Below, piece by piece: positions 1-5,716 of a stretch of DNA of 7,983 bases; within the stretch, counting starts at the first letter, position 1; each line of letters begins with the position of its first letter. The DNA comes from CAZXDS01 sp964639525 (GTDB lineage Bacteria > Bacteroidota > Ignavibacteria > Ignavibacteriales > Melioribacteraceae). The DNA is taken from positions 1 through 7,983 of the forward strand of contig CAZXDS010000159.1 of assembly GCA_964639525.1 (NCBI GenBank), read 5' to 3'. A model generated the notes under the pieces. It made no database searches. It was given only the letters and a program-made list of their open reading frames with translations, and was not told the origin of the DNA. The position numbers were made by a program, and so were the translations under genes.

Positions 1-9
1 TAAGTTACA

Positions 10-199
10 ATATTTTACAGCGATTCAGAGTCAAAGTTTCTGTAACACAGATTAATAATCTGTGTTACAGAAATATGGCAAATTTAATCGGAAAATCAGT
101 CGAAAGCCGGATTCGGTCTTTGCCGAAATATTTTTTTATATATTCTTAACGTGTTGTTTTTTGTAATCTTAATTTTGACCCCGAATCGCTGATATTTTA
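10..199. mobile_element. MITE-like non-autonomous element with 8-bp target duplication
   Basis: Seen: an 18-bp imperfect terminal inverted repeat, CAGCGATTCAGAGTCAAA at 18-35 and the complement of CAGCGATTCGGGGTCAAA at 174-191 (16 of 18 match). It is bounded on both sides by the same 8-mer, ATATTTTA, at 10-17 and 192-199. The 174-bp body (18-191) has no convincing reading frame. It holds a perfect dyad (37-73) and a weak terminator-like hairpin (112-116 with 123-127, then a T run at 131-137). Inverted ends plus a flanking direct repeat are the signature of a transposed element. The lack of a transposase gene makes it a passenger mobilised by some relative elsewhere. An 8-bp duplication fits several IS families, so I do not assign one. 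Confidence 0.72.
37..73. repeat. Perfect 18-bp inverted repeat with one-base centre
   Basis: Positions 37-54 are exactly complementary to 56-73 around base 55; the core is CTGTAACACAG … CTGTGTTACAG. As RNA or extruded DNA it would form a hairpin of about 17 bp. It lies inside the MITE-like element, so it may be part of the transposon's structure. It could also stop transcription in either direction, though no T run follows it directly, or act as a protein-binding dyad. The sequence does not choose between these. Confidence 0.85.
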
Positions 200-262
200 T
201 ATGCCAAAGAACTATTAATTTATTAAAATATTTTTTGTACATTACTTATGTTCAACTCTTGA

Positions 263-337
263 CTTTTAAGGGGATAACTCTCTTAAAAGCCTGTCCTGCT
301 TTGACGGGAGAGAATGTAGGCGGTAAAATCCGATCCC
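263..337 (+). ncRNA. Candidate structured leader RNA upstream of the T9SS gene
   Basis: Several complementary segments are packed into 75 nt. GGGAT 271-275 pairs with ATCCC 333-337, CTCTC 278-282 with GAGAG 308-312, and CCTGTC 290-295 with GACGGG 303-308 (one G-U pair). GCCT 289-292 could pair with AGGC 318-321, and CTTTTAAG 263-270 with CTTAAAAG 282-289. Some of these pairings exclude each other and one would be a pseudoknot. This is the GC-richest patch of the leader and ends about 135 bases before the start codon. I do not recognise it as a known riboswitch class. It may be a leader RNA, another repeat element, or chance; only the pairings themselves are observed. Confidence 0.3.
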
Positions 338-369
338 AGATTCTATGAAAACCAATTTATATTATTGTT

Positions 370-383
370 TTGATTTAAATCAC
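370..383. promoter_or_regulatory. Crp/Fnr-type box candidate (TTGAT-N4-ATCAC)
   Basis: TGATTTAAATCA (371-382) is a perfect palindrome. Read with its flanking T it gives TTGAT-TTAA-ATCAC, matching nine of the ten defined bases of the Fnr-type consensus TTGAT-N4-ATCAA. It lies about 92 bases upstream of the first gene's start codon, a sensible place for an operator. That a Crp/Fnr-family regulator binds here is inference, since short AT-rich palindromes arise by chance in such DNA. Confidence 0.35.
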
Positions 384-394
384 AATGAATAATT

Positions 395-412
395 ATCACA
401 CATTTGTGTGAT
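395..412. promoter_or_regulatory. Perfect 8-bp dyad ATCACACA-TT-TGTGTGAT
   Basis: An exact inverted repeat with a 2-base centre, ending 62 bases before the start codon at 475 and only 12 bases after the Crp/Fnr-like palindrome. Both sites contain ATCACA. The half-sites are everted relative to the classical CRP site (TGTGA…TCACA), so it is not a standard CRP box. It could be the operator of another dimeric regulator or a small hairpin in the 5' untranslated region. No convincing -35/-10 or Bacteroidota-type -33/-7 promoter could be placed around it. Confidence 0.35.
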
Positions 413-474
413 TGCCAAAACTCCTTTTCTGTAATACTTTACAATTGCAAATTCAAATTAAAGGGGAGAGAGTT

Positions 475-2901
475 ATGAAAGCAATAAATACAATATTTGT
501 GTTAATAATATTAACACTTCAATTAAATGCTCAGTTATCAACGCCCAAACCGGAAGCGGTTTATGGCGGAAGAATTAATGCGATGGATGTAATTCCAATT
601 TCTTCAACCACAACGAGACTATTTATTTCAACAGAAAGTGCTAATTCCATTTTTTATGCTGATATGATTACTGCCGGAAGTAGTTCTCCATCATTTACAC
701 CTTTTACTGTAATGCCAGGCGTAGGTGATGATGACGGTTACGGTAGTGGAATAAGAAAAATTGCAGCACATAAAGGGTCAGGATATTTGTTTTTTATTAC
801 AAGTAATGGAGATGTTGTAAAATCAAAGCCATCAACAAGCACTGTAGATTTAATTGATGCAAACTATGCTACCGGTTTACAAATTTTTAACTTTTCCGAT
901 TCATTGTCATACATTTATTTTACTGAGGGCGACTCGTTAAAATATGGTACATTGGATATTACCGGAAATTTTAGTGAGGATGCTAATTCACCATTGAATG
1001 TTGGTTATAATTTTGGGGAATCCGGTATTTTTGCAAGTCCGGAAAATAATAAAATATTTATAGCTAATACACGAGACACACTTGTTGTTTACGAATCTAC
1101 TGACAATTTTGACAGCTTAAAATCCACAACCACATTTTCATTGGTCAATACTTCATCGTTGATTGCAACAGGTTTGTTTTGGCGGGCATTTGGGATTGGA
1201 CCTGATGGTACACTATTTATCGGCGGCGATGATAGTTTGCACAAAACAGTTGCGTACTCAACGGATAATGGCGTTTCGTGGAATGTTGTTCCAACGGGAA
1301 TTAATGGTGTAAGTGGATCAAGTTTTGCATTCCCCGGAACCGGTTCTTCGTATCCGGTTTATTTTGCAAAAGGATATTCTGCATTTTCATCTTCTTCAGG
1401 TTTTACTACTTGGCAAGAATTTGGTAATTTAGGGTTTGAAACACACCCGAATGATGGCTCCGTTTTCGGAGATCCGCTGAACAGTCAAATAATTTATTTT
1501 ACTACTGATCAAGGCATTGGCTCAACTATTGACGGCGGTGCAACAATATTTGAAATTGATGAAGGAGTTGAAGCTGTTCAGGTACAAGATTTTGATATGG
1601 ACAGCGCAAAAACTACAGGTTGGACAGCATCAAAATCAGGCATTAGGCGAGTTTCAAATTACAGCAGCTCTCCGAGTTGGTCATATGCTATGTTTCCAAA
1701 CGGAGATGGTTCGCCATATTTTTCTGCGGAAATGATAGGTAACGATACAAACTCTGCTTATGTTGGTAATTTAAGAGTTTATAAAACAAATAATGCCGGA
1801 GCAACATGGACAAAAGTTTTTACGGCAGAAAATGCGCCATATAATTTTAGTAATATCGGACCTTCCATTCAGGCAATTGAAGTTTGTCCTTGGGATACTA
1901 ATCTTGTTATGGTGGGCTATGATATTCAGGGAACGGATCAAGGCGGATTATTTTATTCTACCGATGGCGGAAGTAATTGGGAGCAGCTTTTGTTAAAATC
2001 AAGTTCCGTAGGAAATGATGCCGATGTTTGGGATATTGTTTTTACACGTGAAGACTCTAATACAATTGCTTATATTAGTGTTTTCTACGATTTAGGTATT
2101 CCAACAATTGGAGACAGGGCAAGAAGTATTTATCGTGCCGAATGGGACGGAACAACATGGAGTGTGAGGCAGGATATGGACGGTGCTTATACTAGTGTAG
2201 GCTACCCGATTACTGCCTCCGTTTTTGATCTTGAAGTAAGTTCAACAAGAGATACAGTATTTGCCATTGGTACCGATGCCGGAGTTAATCATCCAATGGC
2301 TTATTATAAAGTACTTTCAGGTACCAATTTGTGGACGCCGTTTACTACTTCAGGGTTCCCAACTTCAGGGACAGAAGGACGTGCAATTACGCTTGGCACA
2401 GATACTGTTTATGCTGCTGTTGATAACGAAATTTATCTTTATGATTTAACAGCAGGTTCTTCCTGGTCTTTGGGTTATGCTTATCCAACAGGAACGGAGA
2501 TTAATGTTTTGTATTTTGATGATTTACTCGTTGGAACAGGCACGGGATTATATAACCAGTATGGACAAGGGACGGTATCGGTAAACGATAACTCTGAACT
2601 TCCTCAAAAGTTTGAATTGTACCAAAATTATCCTAATCCATTTAATCCGAGTACAGTGATAGAATATTCTCTGCCTGTTCGGCAGGCAGGAATTCAAATT
2701 GGTTCAAGTGATGCTTTGTTTGTGCAGCTGAAAATATATGATATACTTGGGAGAGAGATAGCAACACTTGTTAATGAAAAACAAAATTCCGGCAACTATA
2801 AAATAAATTTCAATGCAATTGAACTTTCAAGCGGTATATATTTTTATCAGATAAAAACTAATAATTTTTCAAAAACAAAGAAAATGATTTTACTTAGATA
2901 G
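475..2901 (+). CDS. Secreted Asp-box beta-propeller protein with T9SS sorting domain
   Basis: 808 residues. The start is ATG 475, because GGGGAG (463-468) precedes it by 6 bases and the protein then opens with a signal peptide, MKAINTIFVLIILTLQLNAQ, probably cut after AQ. An in-frame TTG at 412 gives a non-signal N-terminus and is not used. The body has Asp-box (BNR) motifs of the S-x-D-x-G-x-x-W type at about residues 262-269 (STDNGVSW), 438-445 (TNNAGATW) and 495-502 (STDGGSNW), with a partial one near 351-357. These imply a beta-propeller like those of sortilin/VPS10, exo-sialidase or YCF48-type proteins. Residues about 708-808 are a T9SS type A sorting domain with NYPNPFNPS at 718-726, so the product should cross the outer membrane and be anchored or released. 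No catalytic residues are recognisable, so substrate and role are unknown. The sorting domain carries an insertion at about 734-749, partly encoded by a palindrome. Confidence 0.9.
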   Translation: MKAINTIFVLIILTLQLNAQLSTPKPEAVYGGRINAMDVIPISSTTTRLFISTESANSIFYADMITAGSSSPSFTPFTVMPGVGDDDGYGSGIRKIAAHKGSGYLFFITSNGDVVKSKPSTSTVDLIDANYATGLQIFNFSDSLSYIYFTEGDSLKYGTLDITGNFSEDANSPLNVGYNFGESGIFASPENNKIFIANTRDTLVVYESTDNFDSLKSTTTFSLVNTSSLIATGLFWRAFGIGPDGTLFIGGDDSLHKTVAYSTDNGVSWNVVPTGINGVSGSSFAFPGTGSSYPVYFAKGYSAFSSSSGFTTWQEFGNLGFETHPNDGSVFGDPLNSQIIYFTTDQGIGSTIDGGATIFEIDEGVEAVQVQDFDMDSAKTTGWTASKSGIRRVSNYSSSPSWSYAMFPNGDGSPYFSAEMIGNDTNSAYVGNLRVYKTNNAGATWTKVFTAENAPYNFSNIGPSIQAIEVCPWDTNLVMVGYDIQGTDQGGLFYSTDGGSNWEQLLLKSSSVGNDADVWDIVFTREDSNTIAYISVFYDLGIPTIGDRARSIYRAEWDGTTWSVRQDMDGAYTSVGYPITASVFDLEVSSTRDTVFAIGTDAGVNHPMAYYKVLSGTNLWTPFTTSGFPTSGTEGRAITLGTDTVYAAVDNEIYLYDLTAGSSWSLGYAYPTGTEINVLYFDDLLVGTGTGLYNQYGQGTVSVNDNSELPQKFELYQNYPNPFNPSTVIEYSLPVRQAGIQIGSSDALFVQLKIYDILGREIATLVNEKQNSGNYKINFNAIELSSGIYFYQIKTNNFSKTKKMILLR
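2671..2689. repeat. Small GC-rich palindrome inserted in frame in the sorting domain
   Basis: CTGCCTG (2671-2677) and CAGGCAG (2683-2689) form a perfect 7-bp stem around TTCGG. The DNA is read in frame as L-P-V-R-Q-A-G (residues 733-739). It sits between the conserved 'EYSLP' strand and the 'LKIYDILGREI' strand of the T9SS domain, where family members normally have only a few loop residues. The GC content stands out from the AT-rich surroundings. It resembles a small palindromic repeat tolerated in a surface loop; that it is mobile or repeated in this genome is inference. Confidence 0.6.
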
Positions 2902-2914
2902 CACAGATGAGGGC

Positions 2915-2988
2915 AAATCATCAATAAGGGCACAAAGTTCTAATTATTCCAGCGGCAATTCCATTAGAGCTTTGATGCCCGACGATTT
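2915..2988. terminator. Long imperfect hairpin between convergent genes
   Basis: GGGCA-CAAAG-T-TCTAAT (2928-2944) pairs with ATTAGA-G-CTTTG-A-TGCCC (2963-2980), giving 16 Watson-Crick pairs, one G-U pair and one bulged base around an 18-base loop. Outside a 5-base bulge, AAATCATC (2915-2922) pairs with GACGATTT (2981-2988) apart from one mismatch. It fills most of the gap between two convergent genes, so it probably ends transcription from one or both sides. It has only short T stretches, so it is not a textbook intrinsic terminator. A dispersed REP-like repeat is the alternative. Confidence 0.55.
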
Positions 2989-2999
2989 TATAACAGCCA

Positions 3000-3980
3000 T
3001 TAATTTTTGTCGAAAAAATTAATAATTTTTGTTACTACCGAAATTCGGAATAAATCTTTTTCAATAAGTAATTCGTGTTTTGCTCCGGTAACAATACGTG
3101 ACTCAAATGACTTATCATTTTTTCTCAAAAGGTTAAGAAATTTTTTATGTGCAGAGGTTGAAACAATTTGTTCATCACTTCCATGAAAAAGAAGAAGAGG
3201 AATATTAACTTTTTCAATGTCAGCTAAAAGTTTTTTCATAGCTTCGCAAGATTGAAAAACCCATTGATAACTGGGACCACCAAGCTTTACTTCAGAAAAA
3301 TCTTCATTCAATTGCAACAAATTTTTATAACGTACAGAACTATTTGTTATCGTGTTTTCCATAAAAGGTTCAAGACTTTCTTTGTAGTTCCCTTTGCCTG
3401 ATACATATTTTATTTCGCTGTTTTTAAAAGCAGTGATTGCAGTGCAAGTCGGGAAATCAAACCCTAACATTGGCGAAGTAAGTGCCGCTGCTCTAAAATC
3501 ATCGGGGAATTGTTCCAAGTAAAGCAGAGCTATTGTTCCTCCCATTGAATGACCAAGTAGAAAAACTTTACTGTGATTTATCGGTTTAATTTTAAGTTCA
3601 TAAAATAATTTTAAATCGTCAACATAATATTGAAAAGAATCAACATGCCCAAGTTCATTATCTCCCTTGAAAATTCTATCGGAAAGACCTTGTCCGCGGT
3701 GATCCAATATGTAAATGGAGTATCCATTATTAAAAAGATCAAAAATAGTTTCTCTATACTTTAAAGCGAATTCGGTTCTTCCACTTGATATGAGAATTTC
3801 ACCTTTTTCAACCGCCAAATTTTTTTGTGGAAAAATTTTGTAATAAATTTTAGTATTACCTTTTCCTTCAAAAAAGCCCTCTTCTCCTGAAGAATAAAAG
3901 TTATCTAACATAGTTAAAAAATTTTTGTCTTGGAGTTGCTCTTCTGTAGTAATGCTATATTTTCTTTTGTTTACAACCAA
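3000..3980 (-). CDS. pldB: Lysophospholipase L2-like alpha/beta hydrolase (PldB family)
   Basis: 326 residues, close to the length of E. coli PldB (about 340). The probable reaction is removal of the remaining acyl chain from lysophospholipids, in the cytoplasm or at the inner membrane; no signal peptide is visible. Seen: an alpha/beta-hydrolase core with the nucleophile elbow G-H-S-M-G-G (Ser145), Asp269 in HGSDE and His302 in AKHE, completing a Ser-Asp-His triad. The segment SSGRTEFALKYRE (65-77), DHRGQGLSD (93-101), the GHVDSFQYYVDD stretch (111-122) and LTSPMLG (167-173) follow PldB more closely than general esterases. Start ATG 3980 is the first in frame; no Shine-Dalgarno is visible upstream, which is common in this phylum. 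The stop overlaps an ATG (TAATG) that opens only an 18-codon frame inside the hairpin region. Monoacylglycerol lipase or another serine hydrolase of the same clan remains possible. Confidence 0.85.
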   Translation of the reverse strand: MVVNKRKYSITTEEQLQDKNFLTMLDNFYSSGEEGFFEGKGNTKIYYKIFPQKNLAVEKGEILISSGRTEFALKYRETIFDLFNNGYSIYILDHRGQGLSDRIFKGDNELGHVDSFQYYVDDLKLFYELKIKPINHSKVFLLGHSMGGTIALLYLEQFPDDFRAAALTSPMLGFDFPTCTAITAFKNSEIKYVSGKGNYKESLEPFMENTITNSSVRYKNLLQLNEDFSEVKLGGPSYQWVFQSCEAMKKLLADIEKVNIPLLLFHGSDEQIVSTSAHKKFLNLLRKNDKSFESRIVTGAKHELLIEKDLFRISVVTKIINFFDKN

Positions 3981-4257
3981 ATTGATAAAATTAATTTAGA
4001 ATGCGAATTTTTAATGTAAACAATATAGGCAAATTCTTTGACGATAAAACTTAGTTTGTGAGGCTAAGTTCTATTTAGAACAGCAACTTCTCATATTTAT
4101 AACAGATTGAACGTACAAAAAACAGACTAATCAATTTGTTCTGCAGATTGTAAAGTAGATTATTTGATGGCGGCAATGCTTTCAACGTAAGAAATATTGA
4201 AAAAATTCTTAAAATGTAGATGTGGCGAGAGCCATTATTATTTTTCGATTTTTAGAC

Positions 4258-4417
4258 CCGTTGCATAAAGAGGCTGTGTGAAAAGTCGAAAATTTTATTA
4301 ACCCACGATTTTAATCGTGGGAATATGACTTAAAATCAAGCAACTAGCTTAACCGTTTCCCGATATGGGTCTGCGCAACGGTTTTAGCGTTTTTAACACA
4401 GCCTCTAAATGCAACGG
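4258..4417. repeat. Hairpin CCGTTGCA-TAAA-TGCAACGG split by an insertion
   Basis: If the 136-bp MITE-like element and one copy of its TAAA duplication are removed, the flanks rejoin as an 8-bp perfect stem with a TAAA loop. It would be followed by another hairpin, AACGG…CCGTT (4413-4417 and 4424-4428), and the near-palindrome CCGAAGGATCCTTTGG (4435-4450). This run of palindromes looks like part of a REP-type cluster that predates the insertion. Confidence 0.6.
4266..4409. mobile_element. 136-bp MITE-like element with TAAA target duplication
   Basis: Terminal inverted repeats GAGGCTGTGTGAAAA (4270-4284) and the complement of GAGGCTGTGTTAAAA (4391-4405) match at 14 of 15 positions. They are flanked by TAAA at 4266-4269 and 4406-4409. 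The body has no open frame of note. It contains a GC-rich hairpin, CCCACGATT-TT-AATCGTGGG (4302-4321), and a second stem, AACCGTT…AACGGTT (4351-4357 and 4377-4383) with an inner CCC…GGG. Ends of the GAGGCTGT type with short duplications are familiar from insertion sequences of this phylum, but I do not assign a family. It is presumably moved by a transposase encoded elsewhere. Confidence 0.75.
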
Positions 4418-4689
4418 CAATTACCGTTCCTTTTCCGAAGGATCCTTTGGACAAGAGACGATAAAATATTTACTTGGAACAAAATGACTCTTGCTACATT
4501 TTTCTTAAGTTGGCAGCAGTAATGACTGTAGGCATGATTTGTGAACAGTCAATCTGCGTAATTATTGCTTGATTAATAATTCCGTCTTTATTAGAACTTA
4601 GCCAAATAAAATTACGGTATTTTATAATTGGAAATTATTTATATTTAAATAATGATAAACGAGCTTACAATAAAATTGGAGTGACTAAA

Positions 4690-5712
4690 ATGGACTTTAA
4701 ATATTTACTTTGTTTTGTAATTATTGCAGCTATGCTTAACTCATGTGCTTCAACAAAAGTTGCGAGTTCCAATCAAGAAATTGCAGATGATTATACGAGT
4801 GTATTCCCAAATAAGGAAGTGTCAGGTGAATTAGAGTCGATTATTAATTCCATCAAAATGATTAACAATATTACTTTTTACAAACGGTATGATTTTCAGT
4901 ACGGGTTAATCACGAAGCAGAATATGAAAAAGAAAGGCGTTATTGATAAAGCATTTATGGTAAGTAATATTAATAAAACATCATCAGGCACCGGTACAAT
5001 AATAAGTGTAAATGGTTCAAATGTAGCTTTATTAACTGCAGCACACATTGTTAGCTATCCTGATACAATTTTGGGATATTACTCAAATGACGGAGTAAAA
5101 ACAAAATACATACAGAGCATAGGGATAAAAGTTAGGCAGCAAATTTATACTGATTTACCCGATGGTGGTGGATTAAGGTTAATAGCAAAGGATGAAAAAT
5201 CAGATATAGCAGTAGTTGGAAATATTTTTACAGGGCTTACACCTCTTCGAGCTCCTGTATTGAAATTCGATTTTGGGTCTGCAAAAAATTTACAGTGGGG
5301 AAGTATTGTTTATATTTTTGGCTTTCCTGTAGGAAACAAAATGGTTACAAGAGGAATTGTAAGCTCACCTAATAAAGATGGTAACGGACGTTTCCTTGTT
5401 GATGCTGTAATCAATAGAGGTTCTAGCGGTGGATTGGTTTTTGCAATTCGCGGACGGTCGCCCAATTTTGAGTTGGTTGGAATGGTTTCTGCCGTACCGG
5501 CTGACAGAGAATTTGTGATTGCACCTTACGATCCTGATCACGTACAAAATCTTGTACCAGGGATGGAATATAAAGGCAGAACAGCTATTAAGAGGATTGT
5601 GGGAATAAAATATGGAATTGGAAAAATTATATCTGTTGAGATGATTCAAGATTTTTTTAAGGAGCGTAAGGAAGAAATTCTTAAAAAAGGTTTTGATTTA
5701 ACATTTTTGTAA
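4690..5712 (+). CDS. Lipoprotein with trypsin-like serine protease domain
   Basis: 340 residues from ATG 4690. GGAG (4678-4681) lies 8 bases upstream and fits this ATG better than the in-frame GTG at 4681, which overlaps it. The N-terminus is a lipoprotein signal, MDFKYLLCFVIIAAMLNSC, with lipobox L-N-S-C and lipidated Cys19, so the protein should be anchored in the envelope. From about residue 98 there is a chymotrypsin-like fold: SGTGTIISV (99-107), His119 in LTAAHIV, Asp172 in KSDIAVV and Ser246 in INRGSSGGLV. The triad and the G-x-S-G-G motif are intact, so it should be active. IYIFGFPVG (208-215 region) resembles HtrA/DegP-type domains, but the roughly 70 residues after the protease core show no PDZ domain. 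A role in envelope protein quality control or maturation is inference. The gene stands alone on its strand and converges on the next with a 4-bp gap. Confidence 0.87.
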   Translation: MDFKYLLCFVIIAAMLNSCASTKVASSNQEIADDYTSVFPNKEVSGELESIINSIKMINNITFYKRYDFQYGLITKQNMKKKGVIDKAFMVSNINKTSSGTGTIISVNGSNVALLTAAHIVSYPDTILGYYSNDGVKTKYIQSIGIKVRQQIYTDLPDGGGLRLIAKDEKSDIAVVGNIFTGLTPLRAPVLKFDFGSAKNLQWGSIVYIFGFPVGNKMVTRGIVSSPNKDGNGRFLVDAVINRGSSGGLVFAIRGRSPNFELVGMVSAVPADREFVIAPYDPDHVQNLVPGMEYKGRTAIKRIVGIKYGIGKIISVEMIQDFFKERKEEILKKGFDLTFL

Positions 5713-5716
5713 AATA

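Larger units (their letters stand above)
4062..4603. repeat. Large degenerate inverted repeat (two divergent arms)
   Basis: The outer ends are exact: GGCTAAGTTCT at 4062-4072 and AGAACTTAGCC at 4593-4603. Moving inward, both arms share ATGTAG (4214-4219; complement of 4494-4499), then (A/G)AGAG(C/T)CATT (4227-4236; complement of 4483-4492 region), and finally CCGTTGCA (4258-4265) against TGCAACGG (4410-4417). The arms differ in length and have diverged between these blocks, so this looks like an old palindromic element or two inverted copies of one repeat. No target duplication is apparent at the outer ends. Function unknown. Confidence 0.5.
3981..4689. other. Gene-free divergent intergenic region made of nested inverted repeats
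   Basis: 709 bp between the divergent starts of the PldB-like and protease genes. No frame in it is convincingly coding. On the minus strand a 46-codon open stretch (about 4631 to 4494) ends in a TAG, and on the plus strand a shorter one ends near 4219. Both end in '…KM-stop' because they lie in the two arms of the same degenerate inverted repeat. The promoters of both genes must lie within it. A weak -35/-10-like pair, TTTACA and TAAATT, can be read on the minus strand between about 4020 and 3990. An AT-only dyad, ATTATTT…AAATAAT (4634-4640 and 4647-4653), lies just upstream of the protease gene. Confidence 0.6.

Noticed and set aside
412..474. N-terminal extension of the T9SS protein from a TTG codon
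   Set aside because: The extension destroys the signal peptide's N-terminal position and runs through the presumed operator dyad. ATG 475 has a good ribosome binding site.
2890..3000. Minus-strand 18-codon frame starting at a TAATG overlap with the PldB-like gene, followed in frame after one stop by another 19 open codons
   Set aside because: The segment coincides with a long hairpin, whose complementary arms produce coding-looking reads on both strands. The peptide is very short and interrupted, and I recognise no family.
4410..4450. Integron attC-like site suggested by clustered palindromes
   Set aside because: No RYYYAAC/GTTRRRY core pair with proper spacing is present, and no integrase is visible; the palindromes fit a REP-type cluster better.
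4494..4631. Minus-strand 46-codon open stretch as a pseudogene fragment
   Set aside because: It has no start or recognisable motif and lies in one arm of the degenerate inverted repeat.
5365..5649. 94-codon frame antisense to the protease gene
   Set aside because: It is a shadow of a gene with an intact catalytic triad and lipobox, and it has no domain features or ribosome binding site of its own.
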